Assembly: GCA_946479255.1 (NCBI GenBank)
Contig: CAMLFK010000066.1
Coordinates: 1-20,104, forward strand
Length of the DNA: 20,104 bases
Direction: 5' to 3'
Source of the DNA: an uncultured Oxalobacteraceae bacterium
Lineage (GTDB): Bacteria > Pseudomonadota > Gammaproteobacteria > Burkholderiales > Burkholderiaceae
The translations under genes were made by a program, and so were the position numbers. How positions within the stretch are numbered: position 1 is the stretch's first letter; every line of letters begins with the position of its first letter. The notes beneath the pieces were generated by a model that saw nothing but the letters and a program-made list of their open reading frames with translations, did no database searches and had not been told where the DNA came from. Positions 1 to 9,345 of this stretch are shown here, in pieces.

Positions 1-353
1 AGCGCGGCGTCATCATCAATACCGCTTCGGTGGCGGCCTACGACGGCCAGATCGGGCAGGTGGCCTACGCCGCCTCCAAAGCCGCCGTGGTCGGCATGAC
101 CCTGCCGATGGCGCGCGACCTGGCCCGCACCGGCGTGCGCGTCATGACGATTGCGCCGGGCATTTTTGAGACACCGATGCTGATGGGCATGCCGGCCGAA
201 GTGCGCGATGCGCTTGGCAACATGGTGCCTTTCCCCCAGCGGCTGGGCCGTCCCGCCGAATATGCCCATCTGGCCAAGGCGATCATCGAAAACACCATGC
301 TCAACGGCGAATCGATCCGCCTGGACGGCGCGATCCGCATGCAACCGAAATAA
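1..353 (+). CDS. SDR-family 3-hydroxyacyl-CoA dehydrogenase (HSD10/type II-like), 5' end missing
   Basis: The C-terminal ~117 residues of a classical short-chain dehydrogenase; the frame is open to the left edge (codons begin at base 3) and the stop is TAA at 351-353. Visible are the catalytic-serine strand ([11 protein letters not shown]), the Tyr/Lys pair in YAASK (Tyr codon 66-68, Lys 78-80), and the [13 protein letters not shown] loop. The tail [13 protein letters not shown]...[16 protein letters not shown] is very close to what I know of mitochondrial HSD10 and its bacterial homologues. Those oxidise 3-hydroxyacyl-CoA or 2-methyl-3-hydroxybutyryl-CoA with NAD+ in fatty-acid or isoleucine breakdown. 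The nucleotide-binding Rossmann half lies outside the window, so cofactor preference cannot be read. It is cytosolic, since no membrane segment is seen. It could in principle supply the dehydrogenase step missing from the catabolic operon 9 kb downstream, but nothing links them directly. Confidence 0.9.
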   Translation, partial: RGVIINTASVAAYDGQIGQVAYAASKAAVVGMTLPMARDLARTGVRVMTIAPGIFETPMLMGMPAEVRDALGNMVPFPQRLGRPAEYAHLAKAIIENTMLNGESIRLDGAIRMQPK

Positions 354-369
354 AGCATTTCCTGTAGGA

Positions 370-400
370 TTGCTGATTTATTGCTGATTTATTGCTGATC
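370..400. repeat. 11-bp tandem repeat, about 2.7 copies
   Basis: The unit TTGCTGATTTA occurs at 370-380 and 381-391, and its first eight bases recur at 392-399. The repeat sits in the AT-rich gap after the dehydrogenase stop. It may be a simple slippage product; no function can be assigned. Confidence 0.8.
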
Positions 401-404
401 CTGG

Positions 405-426
405 GCGCGCGGCCTGTGCTGCGCGC
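405..426 (+). terminator. weak hairpin, possible terminator after the dehydrogenase
   Basis: GCGCGC at 405-410 and again at 421-426 (the sequence is its own reverse complement) can form a 6-bp GC stem with a 10-nt loop, followed by TCTTCGTTT. The T tract is broken, so intrinsic termination would be weak. The position, between the dehydrogenase stop and the next gene's ribosome binding site, suits a terminator. Confidence 0.25.
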
Positions 427-456
427 TCTTCGTTTGCCGATGCACCGGAGTTGTAG

Positions 457-2235
457 ATGGCCTCACCCACATTGACCGCGCTGGCCGGCGTTCTCGCCGC
501 AGTTTTACTCATACCGGCGGCCAGCGCCCAGGACAGCGCCCAGCGCGCGCCCGAAGCCGGCATCGCTTACCAGGACAAGGCCGGCTGGGCCTCCAAGAAA
601 TTCATGGTCGCCGCGGCCAACCCGCTGGCGGTCGAAGCGGGCTACCAGATCCTGAAAAAGGGCGGCAGCGCGATCGACGCCGCCATCGCCGTCCAGCTGG
701 TGCTCACCCTGGTCGAACCGCAGTCCTCCGGCATCGGCGGCGGCGGCTTCCTGATGCACTACGACGGCCGCAGGGTCCAGGCTTTCGACGGCCGCGAAAC
801 CGCGCCCGCCGCCGCCGATGAGCGCCTGTTCCAGAACGCCGACGGCAGCCCGGTCTCGCGCACGGTCGGCGTGGTGGGCGGGCGCTCGGTCGGCGCACCG
901 GGCGTGCTGCGCATGCTGGAACTGGCGCACAAACAGCACGGCAAGCTGCCGTGGCGGACCCTGTTCGAACCGGCCATCACCCTGTGCGACAAGGGCTTTG
1001 CGGTCAGCGGCCGCCTGCACGGCCTGCTCAAGCGCGACCCGCACCTGCGCGCGGATCCCGCCGCCGCGGCCTATTTTTACGACGCCGGCGGCGAGCCGCA
1101 CCCGGTCGGCCACCTGCTCAAGAACCCGGCGCTGGCGGCCACGCTGCGCGAGATCGCCAAGGACGGCGCCCAGGCTTTCTACACCGGCCGGATCGCGCGC
1201 GCCATCGCCGCCAAGGTCAAGTCTCACCCCACCAATCCGGGCCTGCTCAGCGCCGGGGATATCGCCGGCTACCAGCCGCGCCAGCGCACTCCGGTGTGCA
1301 GCGACTATCGCCAGTACACCGTGTGCGGCATGCCGCCGCCGTCCTCGGGCGGCATCGCCGTGGCCCAGATGCTGGGCATCCTGGAGACGCGCGACCTGCG
1401 CGCCCTGGCCCCAAGCGATGGCGTGCCGGGCGCCGAAGCCGTGCATTTGTTCTCCGAAGCCGGCCGGCTGGCCTATGCGGACCGCAACCGCTACGCGGCC
1501 GACACCGACTTCGTGCCGCTGCCGGGGCGCGGGGTCGACAGCCTGATCGACAAGACCTACCTCGCCAGCCGCGCCGCGCTGATCGGCGCCAAATCGATGG
1601 GCGTGGCCCCGGCCGGCAAGCCGCCCGGGATGGAAGTCGCGTGGGGCATGGACAACGCCATCGAGACCCCATCCACCTCGCACCTGGTGGTGGTCGATGC
1701 CAAGGGGGCCGGCCTGTCGATGACTACTACCGTGGAAGACGCCTTTGGCTCGCGCCAGATGGTCGGCGGCTTCATCCTGAACAATCAGCTGACCGACTTT
1801 TCCTTCGATTCGGCGGATGCGGCCGGGCCGATCGCCAACCGGGTCCAGGCCGGCAAGCGCCCGCGCAGCGCCATGTCGCCCACCATCGTGTTCGAGCGCG
1901 ACAGCCGCAAGCTGGTGCTGGCCGTGGGGTCCCCGGGCGGTCCGGCCATCATCAACTACGTGGCCAAGACCCTGGTCGGGGTGCTCGACTGGGGCATGAA
2001 CGTGCAGCAGGCGATCAGCATGCCGCATTTCGGCAGCCGCAACGGGCCGACCGAACTGGAAGCAGGGCGCTTTCCGCTCGCCACCCAGGATGTGCTCAAG
2101 GCGCGCGGCCACCAGCTGCGCAGCGGCGACATGAATTCCGGCCTGCACGGGGTGCAGCGCATCATGATTCACGGCGAACCCTACTGGTTCGGTGGGGCCG
2201 ACCCGCGCCGCGAGGGCGTTGCCAAGGGCGATTGA
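457..2235 (+). CDS. ggt: gamma-glutamyltransferase (glutathione hydrolase), exported
   Basis: A 592-residue N-terminal-nucleophile hydrolase that transfers or hydrolyses the gamma-glutamyl group of glutathione and related peptides. The N-terminus is a signal peptide (hydrophobic core ALAGVLAAVLLIP, likely cleavage after AASA at about residue 24), so it should act in the periplasm. Family landmarks in order: the GIGGGGF motif at 92-98, the substrate-binding Arg113 in DGRETAP, the autoprocessing and catalytic Thr407 in the T-S-H motif that begins the small subunit, Asp447 in NNQLTDF, and the oxyanion glycines 494-495 in GSPGGPAI. These correspond to E. coli Arg114, Thr391, Asp433 and Gly483-484. 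Length is typical for the family (about 580). The ATG is supported by GGAG at 447-450 with a 6-nt spacer and by the signal peptide starting there. Flanking gaps of about 100 bp suggest a single-gene transcription unit. Confidence 0.95.
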   Translation: MASPTLTALAGVLAAVLLIPAASAQDSAQRAPEAGIAYQDKAGWASKKFMVAAANPLAVEAGYQILKKGGSAIDAAIAVQLVLTLVEPQSSGIGGGGFLMHYDGRRVQAFDGRETAPAAADERLFQNADGSPVSRTVGVVGGRSVGAPGVLRMLELAHKQHGKLPWRTLFEPAITLCDKGFAVSGRLHGLLKRDPHLRADPAAAAYFYDAGGEPHPVGHLLKNPALAATLREIAKDGAQAFYTGRIARAIAAKVKSHPTNPGLLSAGDIAGYQPRQRTPVCSDYRQYTVCGMPPPSSGGIAVAQMLGILETRDLRALAPSDGVPGAEAVHLFSEAGRLAYADRNRYAADTDFVPLPGRGVDSLIDKTYLASRAALIGAKSMGVAPAGKPPGMEVAWGMDNAIETPSTSHLVVVDAKGAGLSMTTTVEDAFGSRQMVGGFILNNQLTDFSFDSADAAGPIANRVQAGKRPRSAMSPTIVFERDSRKLVLAVGSPGGPAIINYVAKTLVGVLDWGMNVQQAISMPHFGSRNGPTELEAGRFPLATQDVLKARGHQLRSGDMNSGLHGVQRIMIHGEPYWFGGADPRREGVAKGD

Positions 2236-2338
2236 GGCTGTCCTTACACTGCCGAGTCCGCTGCGGCTAATTTGCCACTAAATATAAAACCTGCAACTTT
2301 GATTGCCGCAACCCTGAAGAGCCTGATAACCTTGCGGG

Positions 2339-3505
2339 ATGGGAATAGAACAAAAGACAGGCTTGATCCTGACCGGGGGTGGCGCGAGGGCGGCATACCA
2401 GGTCGGCGTGCTGCAGGCGATCTCCCAGATCCTGTGGGAGGCCGGCTGGCGTCCCGCGCGCAATCCCTTCGACATTATCTGCGGCACCTCGGCCGGGGCG
2501 ATTAACGCCACCGCGCTGGCTTGCCGCGCCGATAATTTTAGCGAAGGCGTACAAAAGCTGCTCGACGTGTGGGAAAACTTCCGCGTCGACGAGGTCTACC
2601 GCGCCGATTCGCTCGGCGTGCTGCGCTCGGGCGCGCGCTGGCTGTCGCTGCTGTCGTTCGGCTGGCTGCTGCGCAAATGGCGCGCCGCGCCGCCCGCTTC
2701 CCTGCTCGACAATACCCCGCTGGCCGGCCTGCTGCACCGCATGCTCGACCTGCCGCGCCTGGACGCAGCCCTGTCCGACGGCCTGCTGCATGCGCTTGCG
2801 GTCACCGCGTCCTCGTATACCGCCGGTAACCACATCACCTTTTATCAGACCGCCGCCGAGATCGAACCATGGGTGCGCATGCAGCGCATCGCCCTGCAAG
2901 ACCAGATCGGCGTCGAGCACTTGCTCGCTTCTTCGGCCATTCCCTTTATTTTCCCGGCCGTGCCCCTGTACCTGAGCGGGCGCCGCGACTACTGCGGCGA
3001 CGGCTCGATGCGCCAGTTGGCGCCGATCTCGCCGGCCATCCACCTGGGCGCGTCCAAGGTGCTGGTGGTGGGCGCGGGGCGCCTGTCCGAGCCGCCGCGC
3101 GAGGGCGGCCAGGCGCGCTACCCGAGCCTGGCGCAGATCGCCGGCCACGCCATGTCCTCGATCTTCCTCGACAGCCTGGCGGTCGACATCGAGCGCCTCA
3201 ACCGCATCAACCTGACCCTGTCGCTGCTGCCGCGCGAGCATCTGGAAAAGACACCCTTGAAACCTGTCGAGCTGCTGGTCATCGCGCCTTCCGAACGGCT
3301 CGACGGCATCGCCGCGCGCCATGTGCGCAGCCTGCCGGCGCCGATCCGCACCATGCTCTCGGGGATAGGCGCGACCGAGTCGCGCGGCTCGGCGCTGGCG
3401 TCCTACCTGTTGTTCGAATCGAGCTATACCTGCGAACTGATCGCGCTCGGCAAACGCGACACCCACGCGCGCAAGAGCGACGTGCTGGCCTTCTTCGGCG
3501 ACTAG
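2339..3505 (+). CDS. patatin-like phospholipase / acyl hydrolase
   Basis: A 388-residue serine acyl hydrolase of the patatin family, which cleaves acyl esters of membrane lipids with a Ser-Asp dyad. The oxyanion-hole segment is LILTGGGARAAYQVGVL near residues 9-25. The nucleophile elbow is GTSAG with Ser51, and the dyad Asp is D221 in GDGS. All catalytic elements are intact. No signal peptide is visible, so it is probably cytoplasmic or membrane-associated; hydrophobic stretches around 100-115 and 200-212 could contact lipid. The ATG is the only start that fits, because the patatin fold begins at about residue 7, but no clear Shine-Dalgarno precedes it. It lies 103 bp after ggt and 75 bp before the sensor kinase, so co-transcription with the kinase is possible. 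Which lipid it acts on cannot be told from sequence. Confidence 0.9.
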   Translation: MGIEQKTGLILTGGGARAAYQVGVLQAISQILWEAGWRPARNPFDIICGTSAGAINATALACRADNFSEGVQKLLDVWENFRVDEVYRADSLGVLRSGARWLSLLSFGWLLRKWRAAPPASLLDNTPLAGLLHRMLDLPRLDAALSDGLLHALAVTASSYTAGNHITFYQTAAEIEPWVRMQRIALQDQIGVEHLLASSAIPFIFPAVPLYLSGRRDYCGDGSMRQLAPISPAIHLGASKVLVVGAGRLSEPPREGGQARYPSLAQIAGHAMSSIFLDSLAVDIERLNRINLTLSLLPREHLEKTPLKPVELLVIAPSERLDGIAARHVRSLPAPIRTMLSGIGATESRGSALASYLLFESSYTCELIALGKRDTHARKSDVLAFFGD

Positions 3506-3515
3506 GGGCAAGGGC

Positions 3516-3584
3516 ATGACATCACAAGCACAGAAGGGGAGCGCCGCACCCCGCCGAACTGTCGGGAGCATCGGCCTGACGTGA
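3516..3584 (+). CDS. possible 22-residue leader peptide ORF coupled to the sensor kinase
   Basis: An ATG-to-TGA reading frame of 22 codons lies in the 75-bp gap before the sensor kinase. Its TGA (3582-3584) overlaps the kinase GTG start (3581-3583) in a GTGA junction, the arrangement typical of translational coupling. GGGG at 3505-3508 lies 7 nt upstream of its ATG and could act as a ribosome binding site. The peptide begins MTSQAQKGS, has no hydrophobic segment, and resembles nothing I recognise. Such a short frame can arise by chance. Confidence 0.25.
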   Translation: MTSQAQKGSAAPRRTVGSIGLT

Positions 3585-6500
3585 TCTTGAACCGCGCATT
3601 CTTCGCCCACCTGGCATCCCGGCTGCTGCCGCTGCTGCTGACGATCCTCTGCTGGCTGCCCTATGGCGCCAGCCAGGCCGCGCCTGCGCGCACCCTGCGT
3701 TTCGAGCAGCTCAGCGTGGAGCAGGGTCTGGCGCAGGAGTCGGTGCTGGCGGTGGCGCAGGACAGCGACGGCTTCATGTGGTTCGGCAGCCAGGCCGGCC
3801 TGTCGCGTTTCGACGGCTACCGCGTTACCACCTACCGCAACCTGGTCAACGACCCGCGCAGCCTGGTGAACAACTGGGTGCGCGTGCTGCATGTGGACCG
3901 CCTCGGGCGATTGTGGATCGGTACCGACGGGGGCCTGGACCGCTTCGATCCGCTGACCCAGTCGTTCACCCATTTCCTGCCCAACGAGCCTGGGCGGCGC
4001 GGCAACGGCAACCGCCATGTGCGGGCCATCGCCGCCGACGACAAGGATGGACTGTGGCTGGCCACCAGCGACGGCTTGCAGCATTTCGACATGACGACCC
4101 GGCGCTTCCGCTTCTGGCACCACAAGGCCGGCGACCCCGCCAGCCTGTCCAGCGACCAGGTCAATGCGCTGGCGGTCGATGCCAACGGCTGCGTATGGAT
4201 CGGCACTGCCGCCGGCCTGGACAGCCTGTGCCAGGGCCAGGGCGCGGCGGCCGGCTTTGCCCACCACCCGGCGCATGGCCTTGATAAGCGTTACGACGCG
4301 ATCCATTCGCTGCTGATCGATAGCAGCGACACCCTGTGGATCGGCAGCCTGGCCGGCCTGGAGACCTGGAAGGTCGGCAGCCTGGCCGACCAGCGCCGCC
4401 GCCTCGGCGCCGCCGAAGGCCTGCCGCTGACCCAGATCACGGTCCTGTACCAGGACGCCGACCGTAACATCTGGGCCGGCAGTAACAACGAGGGCCTGTA
4501 CCGCTGGCAGGAAGCGTCCAGCCGCTTTGCCAACTACCGCCACGTGGCGGGCGACAAGCACAGTGTGGCGGACAACCAGATTTCCGCGCTTTACCGCGAC
4601 CGCGTCGGCACCTTCTGGGTCGGCACCTGGTACGCGGGCGTGAGCCGGGTCGACCTGAACAGCGGCGGCTTCGCCCGCATCGTGCGCGCGGTCGATGTGC
4701 CGTCCAGCCTGTCCGACAACAAGGTGCGCGCCATCGACGAGGACGCGCAGGGCAAGCTGTGGCTCGGTTCGAACAACGGCCTCAATTATCTGGACCCGGA
4801 AACCGGCACCGCCACCTGGTACCGGCACGATCCCGGGAACCCGGGCAGTTTGCCTGGCGCCGCCGCCACCGCGATCGCGCGCGACCGCTCGGGCAGGCTA
4901 TGGGTCGGCACCCTGGCCGGGGTGGCGCGGTTCGACGCGCAGCGCAAAAGCTTTACCAACCACGTGTTCGGCCGGGGTGACCCGGACAGCAACACGGTGC
5001 GCAATATCTTTTTCGATAAGGCGGGCATGCTGTGGGTGGCCTCGCGCGGCGGCCTGCACCGGGTCGACCCGGCCAGCGGCGCCACCCACACCTACCGCCA
5101 CGATCCGGCCGACAGCGCCAGCCTGGCCGACAATGTGGTGCGCCCGCTGCTGGAAGACCGCCACGGGGGCTTGTGGGTCGGGACTTTCGACGGCCTCGAC
5201 CTGCTGGATCGCCAGAGCGGCAAGTTCCGCCACTTCCGCCACGATCCGCACGACCCGCACAGCCTGTCCAACGACGAGGTGCACTTCCTGATGGAAGACC
5301 GGGCCGGCAACCTGTGGGTAGGCACTGCCGGCGGCTTGAACCGCATGAGCATGGACGCCGACGGCCGCGCGCGCTTCGTGCGCTACACGGTGCGCGACGG
5401 ACTGGCCGACGATGCCATCGCTGCCGTGCTGGAAGACGCCGACGGCAACCTGTGGGTCAGCACCAATACCGGCATCTCGCGGCTGGAGCCGCGCACCGGC
5501 CGCTGGCGCAACTACACTGCCGCCGACGGCACCATCGAAGGCGCTTACTTCGACGGCGCCGCCTTGCGCGCGGCCGACGGCACCCTCTACTTCGGCGGTT
5601 TCAATGGCTTGACGGCCTTCAATCCGCGCGCCATCAGCGACAACCTGATCGCCCCGCGCGCGGTCATCACCGGCTTTCAGATCTTCAACCGGCCGGTCGA
5701 GCTGGAGCGCCCCAGCCTGCTCAAGCGGCCGGTCGAGCACACCACCGCGCTGACCCTGGACGCGGCCGACTCGGTGTTCTCGCTGGAGTTCGCCGCGCTG
5801 CACTACGCCGCGCCGCAGCGCAACCTGTTCTCTTATCAGCTCGAAGGCTTCGACCGGCACTGGGTCAGCACCGACGCCTCCAAGCGCTTCGCCACCTATA
5901 CCAACCTCGATCCGGGCACCTACACCTTCCGCGTGCGCGCCGCCAACAAGGATGGCGTATGGGGCGCAACCGGCGCGTCCATGACGATTACCATCCTGCC
6001 GCCATGGTGGAAGACCTGGTGGTTCCGCACCCTGGTCGCGGCGCTGGTGCTGGGCAGCGCCGGCGCGGCCTACCGCGCGCGCCTGTCCGGCCTGCGCCGC
6101 CAGAAGGAGCAGCTGGAGCTGCAGGTCGGCCAGCGCACCGTCGAGATCGAAGACCAGAACCGCCTGCTGGAACGCCAGAAGCGTGAGCTGGAAGCGCGCC
6201 GCAGCGACGCCGACAACCAGCGCGCCGAAGCCGAGCGGCGGCGCGCCGACGCCGAGCGCCAGAAAGAGGAGGTCGAGCGCCAGAAGGTCAACGTCGAACA
6301 GGCCCACCGCAACATCTCGGTGCTGTCCGAGATCGGGCGCGAACTGACCGCCACGCTCGACATGGAAACCATCATGCAGACCGTGTACCGCCACGTGCAC
6401 CACCTGATGGATGCACGCCTGTTCGGCATCGGCTTCTATCGCGAGGACCGGCGCGTGGTCGAATTCCCGTTCGCCATGGACGAGGGCGTGCGCAGCGTCG

Positions 6501-8515
6501 TCTACAGCCGCAGCCTGGACGACCCGAACCAGTTCGCGGTGTGGTGCCTGGAGCACCGGCGCGAGGTGTTCATCAACGATATCGACACCGAATACGAGAA
6601 TTACCTGAGCGCGCCGCAAAGCGAGACGGTGGCGCCGGAGCGGCGTATCGACGGCAGCGCGCGCTCCGAGCCGGTGTCCATGATGTACGTGCCGCTGATC
6701 GTCAAGGACCGCATGATGGGCGTACTGTGCGTGCAGAGCACCATCATGAATGCCTACCAGCGCGTACACCTGGACATGCTGCAGACCCTGGCCGCGCACG
6801 CCGCCGTGGCGCTCGATAACGCGCGCGCCTACCGCGAGCTGGAAGAAACCCAGGCCCGCCTGCTTGAGCAGGAGCGCCAGGTGCGCTTGAATACCGAGGA
6901 GCTGGCCCAGGCCAACCGCGCCTTGCAGGAAAACGACGAGCGCCTGCGCCTGGCCAAGCAGAAGGCCGAAGACGCGACCCGCCAGAAGTCCGAGTTCCTG
7001 GCCAATATGAGCCACGAGATGCGCACCCCGCTGGCCGGGGTGATCGGCATGCTCGGCTTTGCGCTGCGCGACCATCAGCTGGCCGAGAGCACCCGCGAGC
7101 AGATCGAGCGCGGCCAGGCCAATGCCCAGTCGCTGCTGACCATCATTAACGACCTGCTCGACTTTTCCAAGATCGAGGCCGGCAAGCTGACCATCGAGAA
7201 CATCGACTTCGCGCTGTCGTCGATGATCCAGAACGTGGTCAGCCTGTTCGAGGAACAGGCCGCGGCCTACAGCGTCGGCTTTTCGGTGCAACTGGCCGAC
7301 GACCTGCCGCAGTTCGTGGTGGGCGACCCGACCCGCCTGCGCCAGGTGCTGGTCAACCTGGTCGGCAACGCCTTCAAGTTCACCAACGACGGCGAGGTGA
7401 CGGTGCGGGTCGAGCGGGTCGAGCGGCGCGGCTCGCTCAACCTGATCCGCTTTGCCGTGCAGGATACCGGCATCGGCATCGCGCAGGACGCCATCGAGCG
7501 CCTGTTCCAGAAGTTCGAGCAGGCCGACAGCACCACCACGCGCCGCTATGGCGGCACCGGACTGGGGCTGGCGATCTGCCGCCAGCTGGTCGACCTGATG
7601 GGTGGCACCATCAGCGTCGAAAGCACCGAAGGCGTGGGCAGCACCTTTGCGGTGGTGCTGCCGCTGCCGGACGGCGTGGCGCCCCCGCTGGTGCCGCACG
7701 TGCCGCGCGAGCCGCACAGCCACCGCCTGCGCGTGCTGTGCGCCGAAGACTTTCCGACCAACCAGATCATCATCCGCATGATGCTCGACGACTTGGGCCA
7801 CCAGGTGGAGATCGTCGACAATGGCCTGCTGGCGGTGGCGGCTTGCGCGCGCACCCGCTACGACCTGATCCTGATGGACGGGCGCATGCCCGAGATGGAC
7901 GGCGCCAGCGCCACCCGCCTGATCCGCGCCGGCGGGCCGATCGATGCCCCGGTGCGCGACCAGGAATTGATGATCATCGCCCTGACCGCCAACGCCAGCG
8001 AGGAAGACCGCAGCCGCTACCTGGCCTGCGGCATGGACGACTTCCTGACCAAGCCGATCGACGAGGCGGCGCTGCACTACCAGCTGAGCCGGGCGATCGA
8101 GCGCCAGCTCCAGCGCGGCATCGCACTGCCGGCGATGGCGCCGCCTGTGCCAACCCTGGCGGCGCCCAGCACCCACGAACTCGACGCCATGTTCGGCGTG
8201 TTCCCCAGCCCGGCGCCGGTGCCGGTGCAGCGTTCCGACGGCGACCTCAAGCTGCGCATGCGCGCCGCTTTCGCCAGCGATGTGCCACTGCGCCGCGCCG
8301 ACCTCGATGCCGCCATCGCGGCGCGCGACCACGAGAGCGCCGGCCGCCTGCTGCACGGGATGAAGGGCAGCGCGGCCTATCTCGAAGCCCCCGAGCTGCA
8401 CCGCCTGTGCGGCGAACTTGAAATCGCCGCCGATGCCGGCGAATGGGCGCGCATTCACGCCGGCTTGCCGGATCTGCAACGCCTGCTGGAGGAATTCGCT
8501 CCGGCGCCAGGCTAA
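3581..8515 (+). CDS. hybrid sensor histidine kinase: two-component propeller, Y_Y_Y, GAF, HisKA, HATPase, REC, HPt
   Basis: A 1644-residue inner-membrane phosphorelay protein. Residues 1-33 form a signal peptide (likely cut after ASQA). Residues ~37-700 carry 14 propeller motifs of the W-[IVL]-G-x-x-x-G-[LV] type, enough for two seven-bladed beta-propellers in the periplasm. A Y_Y_Y domain (~745-800) and one membrane helix (~812-830) follow, then a Gln/Glu/Arg-rich coiled coil (~835-905), a GAF domain (~911-1087) and a second coiled coil. The kinase core has phospho-acceptor His1145 in SHEMRTP, an N-box (NLVGNAFKF), DTGIGIA and GGTGLGLAI. The receiver domain has E1389/D1390, phospho-acceptor D1433, T1469 and K1491. 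A C-terminal HPt domain has His1592 in HGMKGSAA. All phosphorelay residues are present. The start is GTG, the only start giving the signal peptide; GGGAG at 3564-3568 is rather far upstream. The ligand is unknown; related propeller kinases in Bacteroidetes sense glycans. The output partner may be the next gene. Confidence 0.93.
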   Translation: MILNRAFFAHLASRLLPLLLTILCWLPYGASQAAPARTLRFEQLSVEQGLAQESVLAVAQDSDGFMWFGSQAGLSRFDGYRVTTYRNLVNDPRSLVNNWVRVLHVDRLGRLWIGTDGGLDRFDPLTQSFTHFLPNEPGRRGNGNRHVRAIAADDKDGLWLATSDGLQHFDMTTRRFRFWHHKAGDPASLSSDQVNALAVDANGCVWIGTAAGLDSLCQGQGAAAGFAHHPAHGLDKRYDAIHSLLIDSSDTLWIGSLAGLETWKVGSLADQRRRLGAAEGLPLTQITVLYQDADRNIWAGSNNEGLYRWQEASSRFANYRHVAGDKHSVADNQISALYRDRVGTFWVGTWYAGVSRVDLNSGGFARIVRAVDVPSSLSDNKVRAIDEDAQGKLWLGSNNGLNYLDPETGTATWYRHDPGNPGSLPGAAATAIARDRSGRLWVGTLAGVARFDAQRKSFTNHVFGRGDPDSNTVRNIFFDKAGMLWVASRGGLHRVDPASGATHTYRHDPADSASLADNVVRPLLEDRHGGLWVGTFDGLDLLDRQSGKFRHFRHDPHDPHSLSNDEVHFLMEDRAGNLWVGTAGGLNRMSMDADGRARFVRYTVRDGLADDAIAAVLEDADGNLWVSTNTGISRLEPRTGRWRNYTAADGTIEGAYFDGAALRAADGTLYFGGFNGLTAFNPRAISDNLIAPRAVITGFQIFNRPVELERPSLLKRPVEHTTALTLDAADSVFSLEFAALHYAAPQRNLFSYQLEGFDRHWVSTDASKRFATYTNLDPGTYTFRVRAANKDGVWGATGASMTITILPPWWKTWWFRTLVAALVLGSAGAAYRARLSGLRRQKEQLELQVGQRTVEIEDQNRLLERQKRELEARRSDADNQRAEAERRRADAERQKEEVERQKVNVEQAHRNISVLSEIGRELTATLDMETIMQTVYRHVHHLMDARLFGIGFYREDRRVVEFPFAMDEGVRSVVYSRSLDDPNQFAVWCLEHRREVFINDIDTEYENYLSAPQSETVAPERRIDGSARSEPVSMMYVPLIVKDRMMGVLCVQSTIMNAYQRVHLDMLQTLAAHAAVALDNARAYRELEETQARLLEQERQVRLNTEELAQANRALQENDERLRLAKQKAEDATRQKSEFLANMSHEMRTPLAGVIGMLGFALRDHQLAESTREQIERGQANAQSLLTIINDLLDFSKIEAGKLTIENIDFALSSMIQNVVSLFEEQAAAYSVGFSVQLADDLPQFVVGDPTRLRQVLVNLVGNAFKFTNDGEVTVRVERVERRGSLNLIRFAVQDTGIGIAQDAIERLFQKFEQADSTTTRRYGGTGLGLAICRQLVDLMGGTISVESTEGVGSTFAVVLPLPDGVAPPLVPHVPREPHSHRLRVLCAEDFPTNQIIIRMMLDDLGHQVEIVDNGLLAVAACARTRYDLILMDGRMPEMDGASATRLIRAGGPIDAPVRDQELMIIALTANASEEDRSRYLACGMDDFLTKPIDEAALHYQLSRAIERQLQRGIALPAMAPPVPTLAAPSTHELDAMFGVFPSPAPVPVQRSDGDLKLRMRAAFASDVPLRRADLDAAIAARDHESAGRLLHGMKGSAAYLEAPELHRLCGELEIAADAGEWARIHAGLPDLQRLLEEFAPAPG

Positions 8516-8549
8516 AGTCGCAGCGGATGTTGTATATTGTTTGTCATTG

Positions 8550-8574
8550 TGGCCGGATCGGCATGATCCGGCCA
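8550..8574 (+). promoter_or_regulatory. strong hairpin between sensor kinase and response regulator
   Basis: TGGCCGGATC at 8550-8559 and GATCCGGCCA at 8565-8574 pair perfectly over 10 bp around the 5-nt loop GGCAT. There is no T run after either arm, so it is not a classical intrinsic terminator in either direction. It ends 10 nt before the GGAG ribosome binding site of the response regulator. It could lower read-through, stabilise mRNA ends, or be a protein-binding palindrome. The preceding TGTTGTATATTG is AT-rich and might include a -10, but no convincing -35 was found. Confidence 0.6.
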
Positions 8575-8594
8575 GTCGTCGAATGGAGATGGTA

Positions 8595-9314
8595 ATGAAC
8601 GTACTGGTAGTGGACGACGACGTGGTGTCGCGCATGGTGCTGATGCACCTGGTCGACAGTCTGGGTCCCTTCGACATCGCCGAGGCCGAGGATGGCCAGG
8701 AGGCGTGGGAACAACTGCAAGGCGGCGCGCGTCCGGCGATCTGCTTTTGCGACCTGCGCATGCCGCGCCTGTCGGGCATGGAGCTGCTGCAGCGGGTCAA
8801 GGCCGACCCAGGCCTGAAATCGATCGCTTTCGTCATGGTCTCGTCGGCCAACGAGGTCGACGTGGTGGGGGCGGCCAGCGCGGCCGGCGCCGCCGGCTAC
8901 ATCATCAAGCCTTTCGACGCCGAACAGGTGCGCAAGCACCTGGCGCGCCTGTCGGCGCCCGCGGCGCCCGCGGTCGACGCCGGCGCCGCCGAAGCGCCGC
9001 CGGCGACCATGCAGCGCCTCGGCATCAATGGCGAGCGCCTGCTGGCTTACCTGGCTGGCTTCCAGAACCAGCTGGACGCCGCCGCGCTGGAGCTGCCGGC
9101 CCTGCTGGGCGACGGCACCCCGGCCGCCAGGATGCGCATCGAGCGCCTGCAAACCGGCTGCCAGACGCTCGGCCTGCATGGCGCCGCCGCATTGCTGCGC
9201 GCCCTGGCGGTGCGCGAACCGGACGCGGCCGCGCTCAGGCAGGCGCTGGAGACCGTCTCGGCGGCGGTTGCCCAACAGACACAGGTGGCGCGGCGCCACT
9301 TTGCGCCCGCCTAA
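8595..9314 (+). CDS. response regulator with receiver domain and HPt-like C-terminal domain
   Basis: A 239-residue protein. Residues 1-~118 form a receiver domain with acidic pocket D7/D8, phospho-acceptor D53 (FCDLRMP), a serine at the Thr/Ser switch position (S83 in VMVSSAN) and conserved K105 (IIKPFD). An Ala/Pro-rich linker (~118-137) follows. The remaining helical ~100 residues have no DNA-binding or enzymatic motif. Its stretch ERLQTGCQTLGLHGAAALL lines up with the HPt pattern H-x-L-K-G-x-x-x-x-L-G, with Glu where the phosphorylated His should be, so it may be a pseudo-HPt or dimerisation module. The chosen ATG has GGAG at 8585-8588 with a 6-nt spacer; two in-frame ATGs at 8583 and 8589 would remove that site. 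It lies 79 bp downstream of the sensor kinase on the same strand, so it is a plausible partner in the same relay. With no output domain it probably works by protein-protein contact. Confidence 0.88.
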   Translation: MNVLVVDDDVVSRMVLMHLVDSLGPFDIAEAEDGQEAWEQLQGGARPAICFCDLRMPRLSGMELLQRVKADPGLKSIAFVMVSSANEVDVVGAASAAGAAGYIIKPFDAEQVRKHLARLSAPAAPAVDAGAAEAPPATMQRLGINGERLLAYLAGFQNQLDAAALELPALLGDGTPAARMRIERLQTGCQTLGLHGAAALLRALAVREPDAAALRQALETVSAAVAQQTQVARRHFAPA

Positions 9315-9345
9315 TCGTGCGCCTGAATTCGCCAGAAAAATGCGC

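Noticed and set aside
2272..2330. Promoter for the patatin gene (TTGCCA or TTGCCG with GATAAC)
   Set aside because: Either spacing is wrong or transcription would begin at the start codon itself; the match is not better than chance in this AT-rich gap.
8418..8594. N-terminal extension of the response regulator into the end of the kinase gene
   Set aside because: It overlaps the kinase HPt coding region and the hairpin. The receiver domain starts precisely at the ATG at 8595, which has a well-placed ribosome binding site.
4898..8851. A 1317-codon open frame antisense to the sensor kinase, and similar long antisense frames at 505-2172, 2267-4828, 9398-11539, 11352-13349, 13900-15783 and 18720-19961
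   Set aside because: Each lies opposite a gene with clear family motifs. GC-rich third positions suppress stop codons on the other strand. The translations are low-complexity (rich in Ala, Arg, Gly, His and Gln) and carry no recognisable domain.
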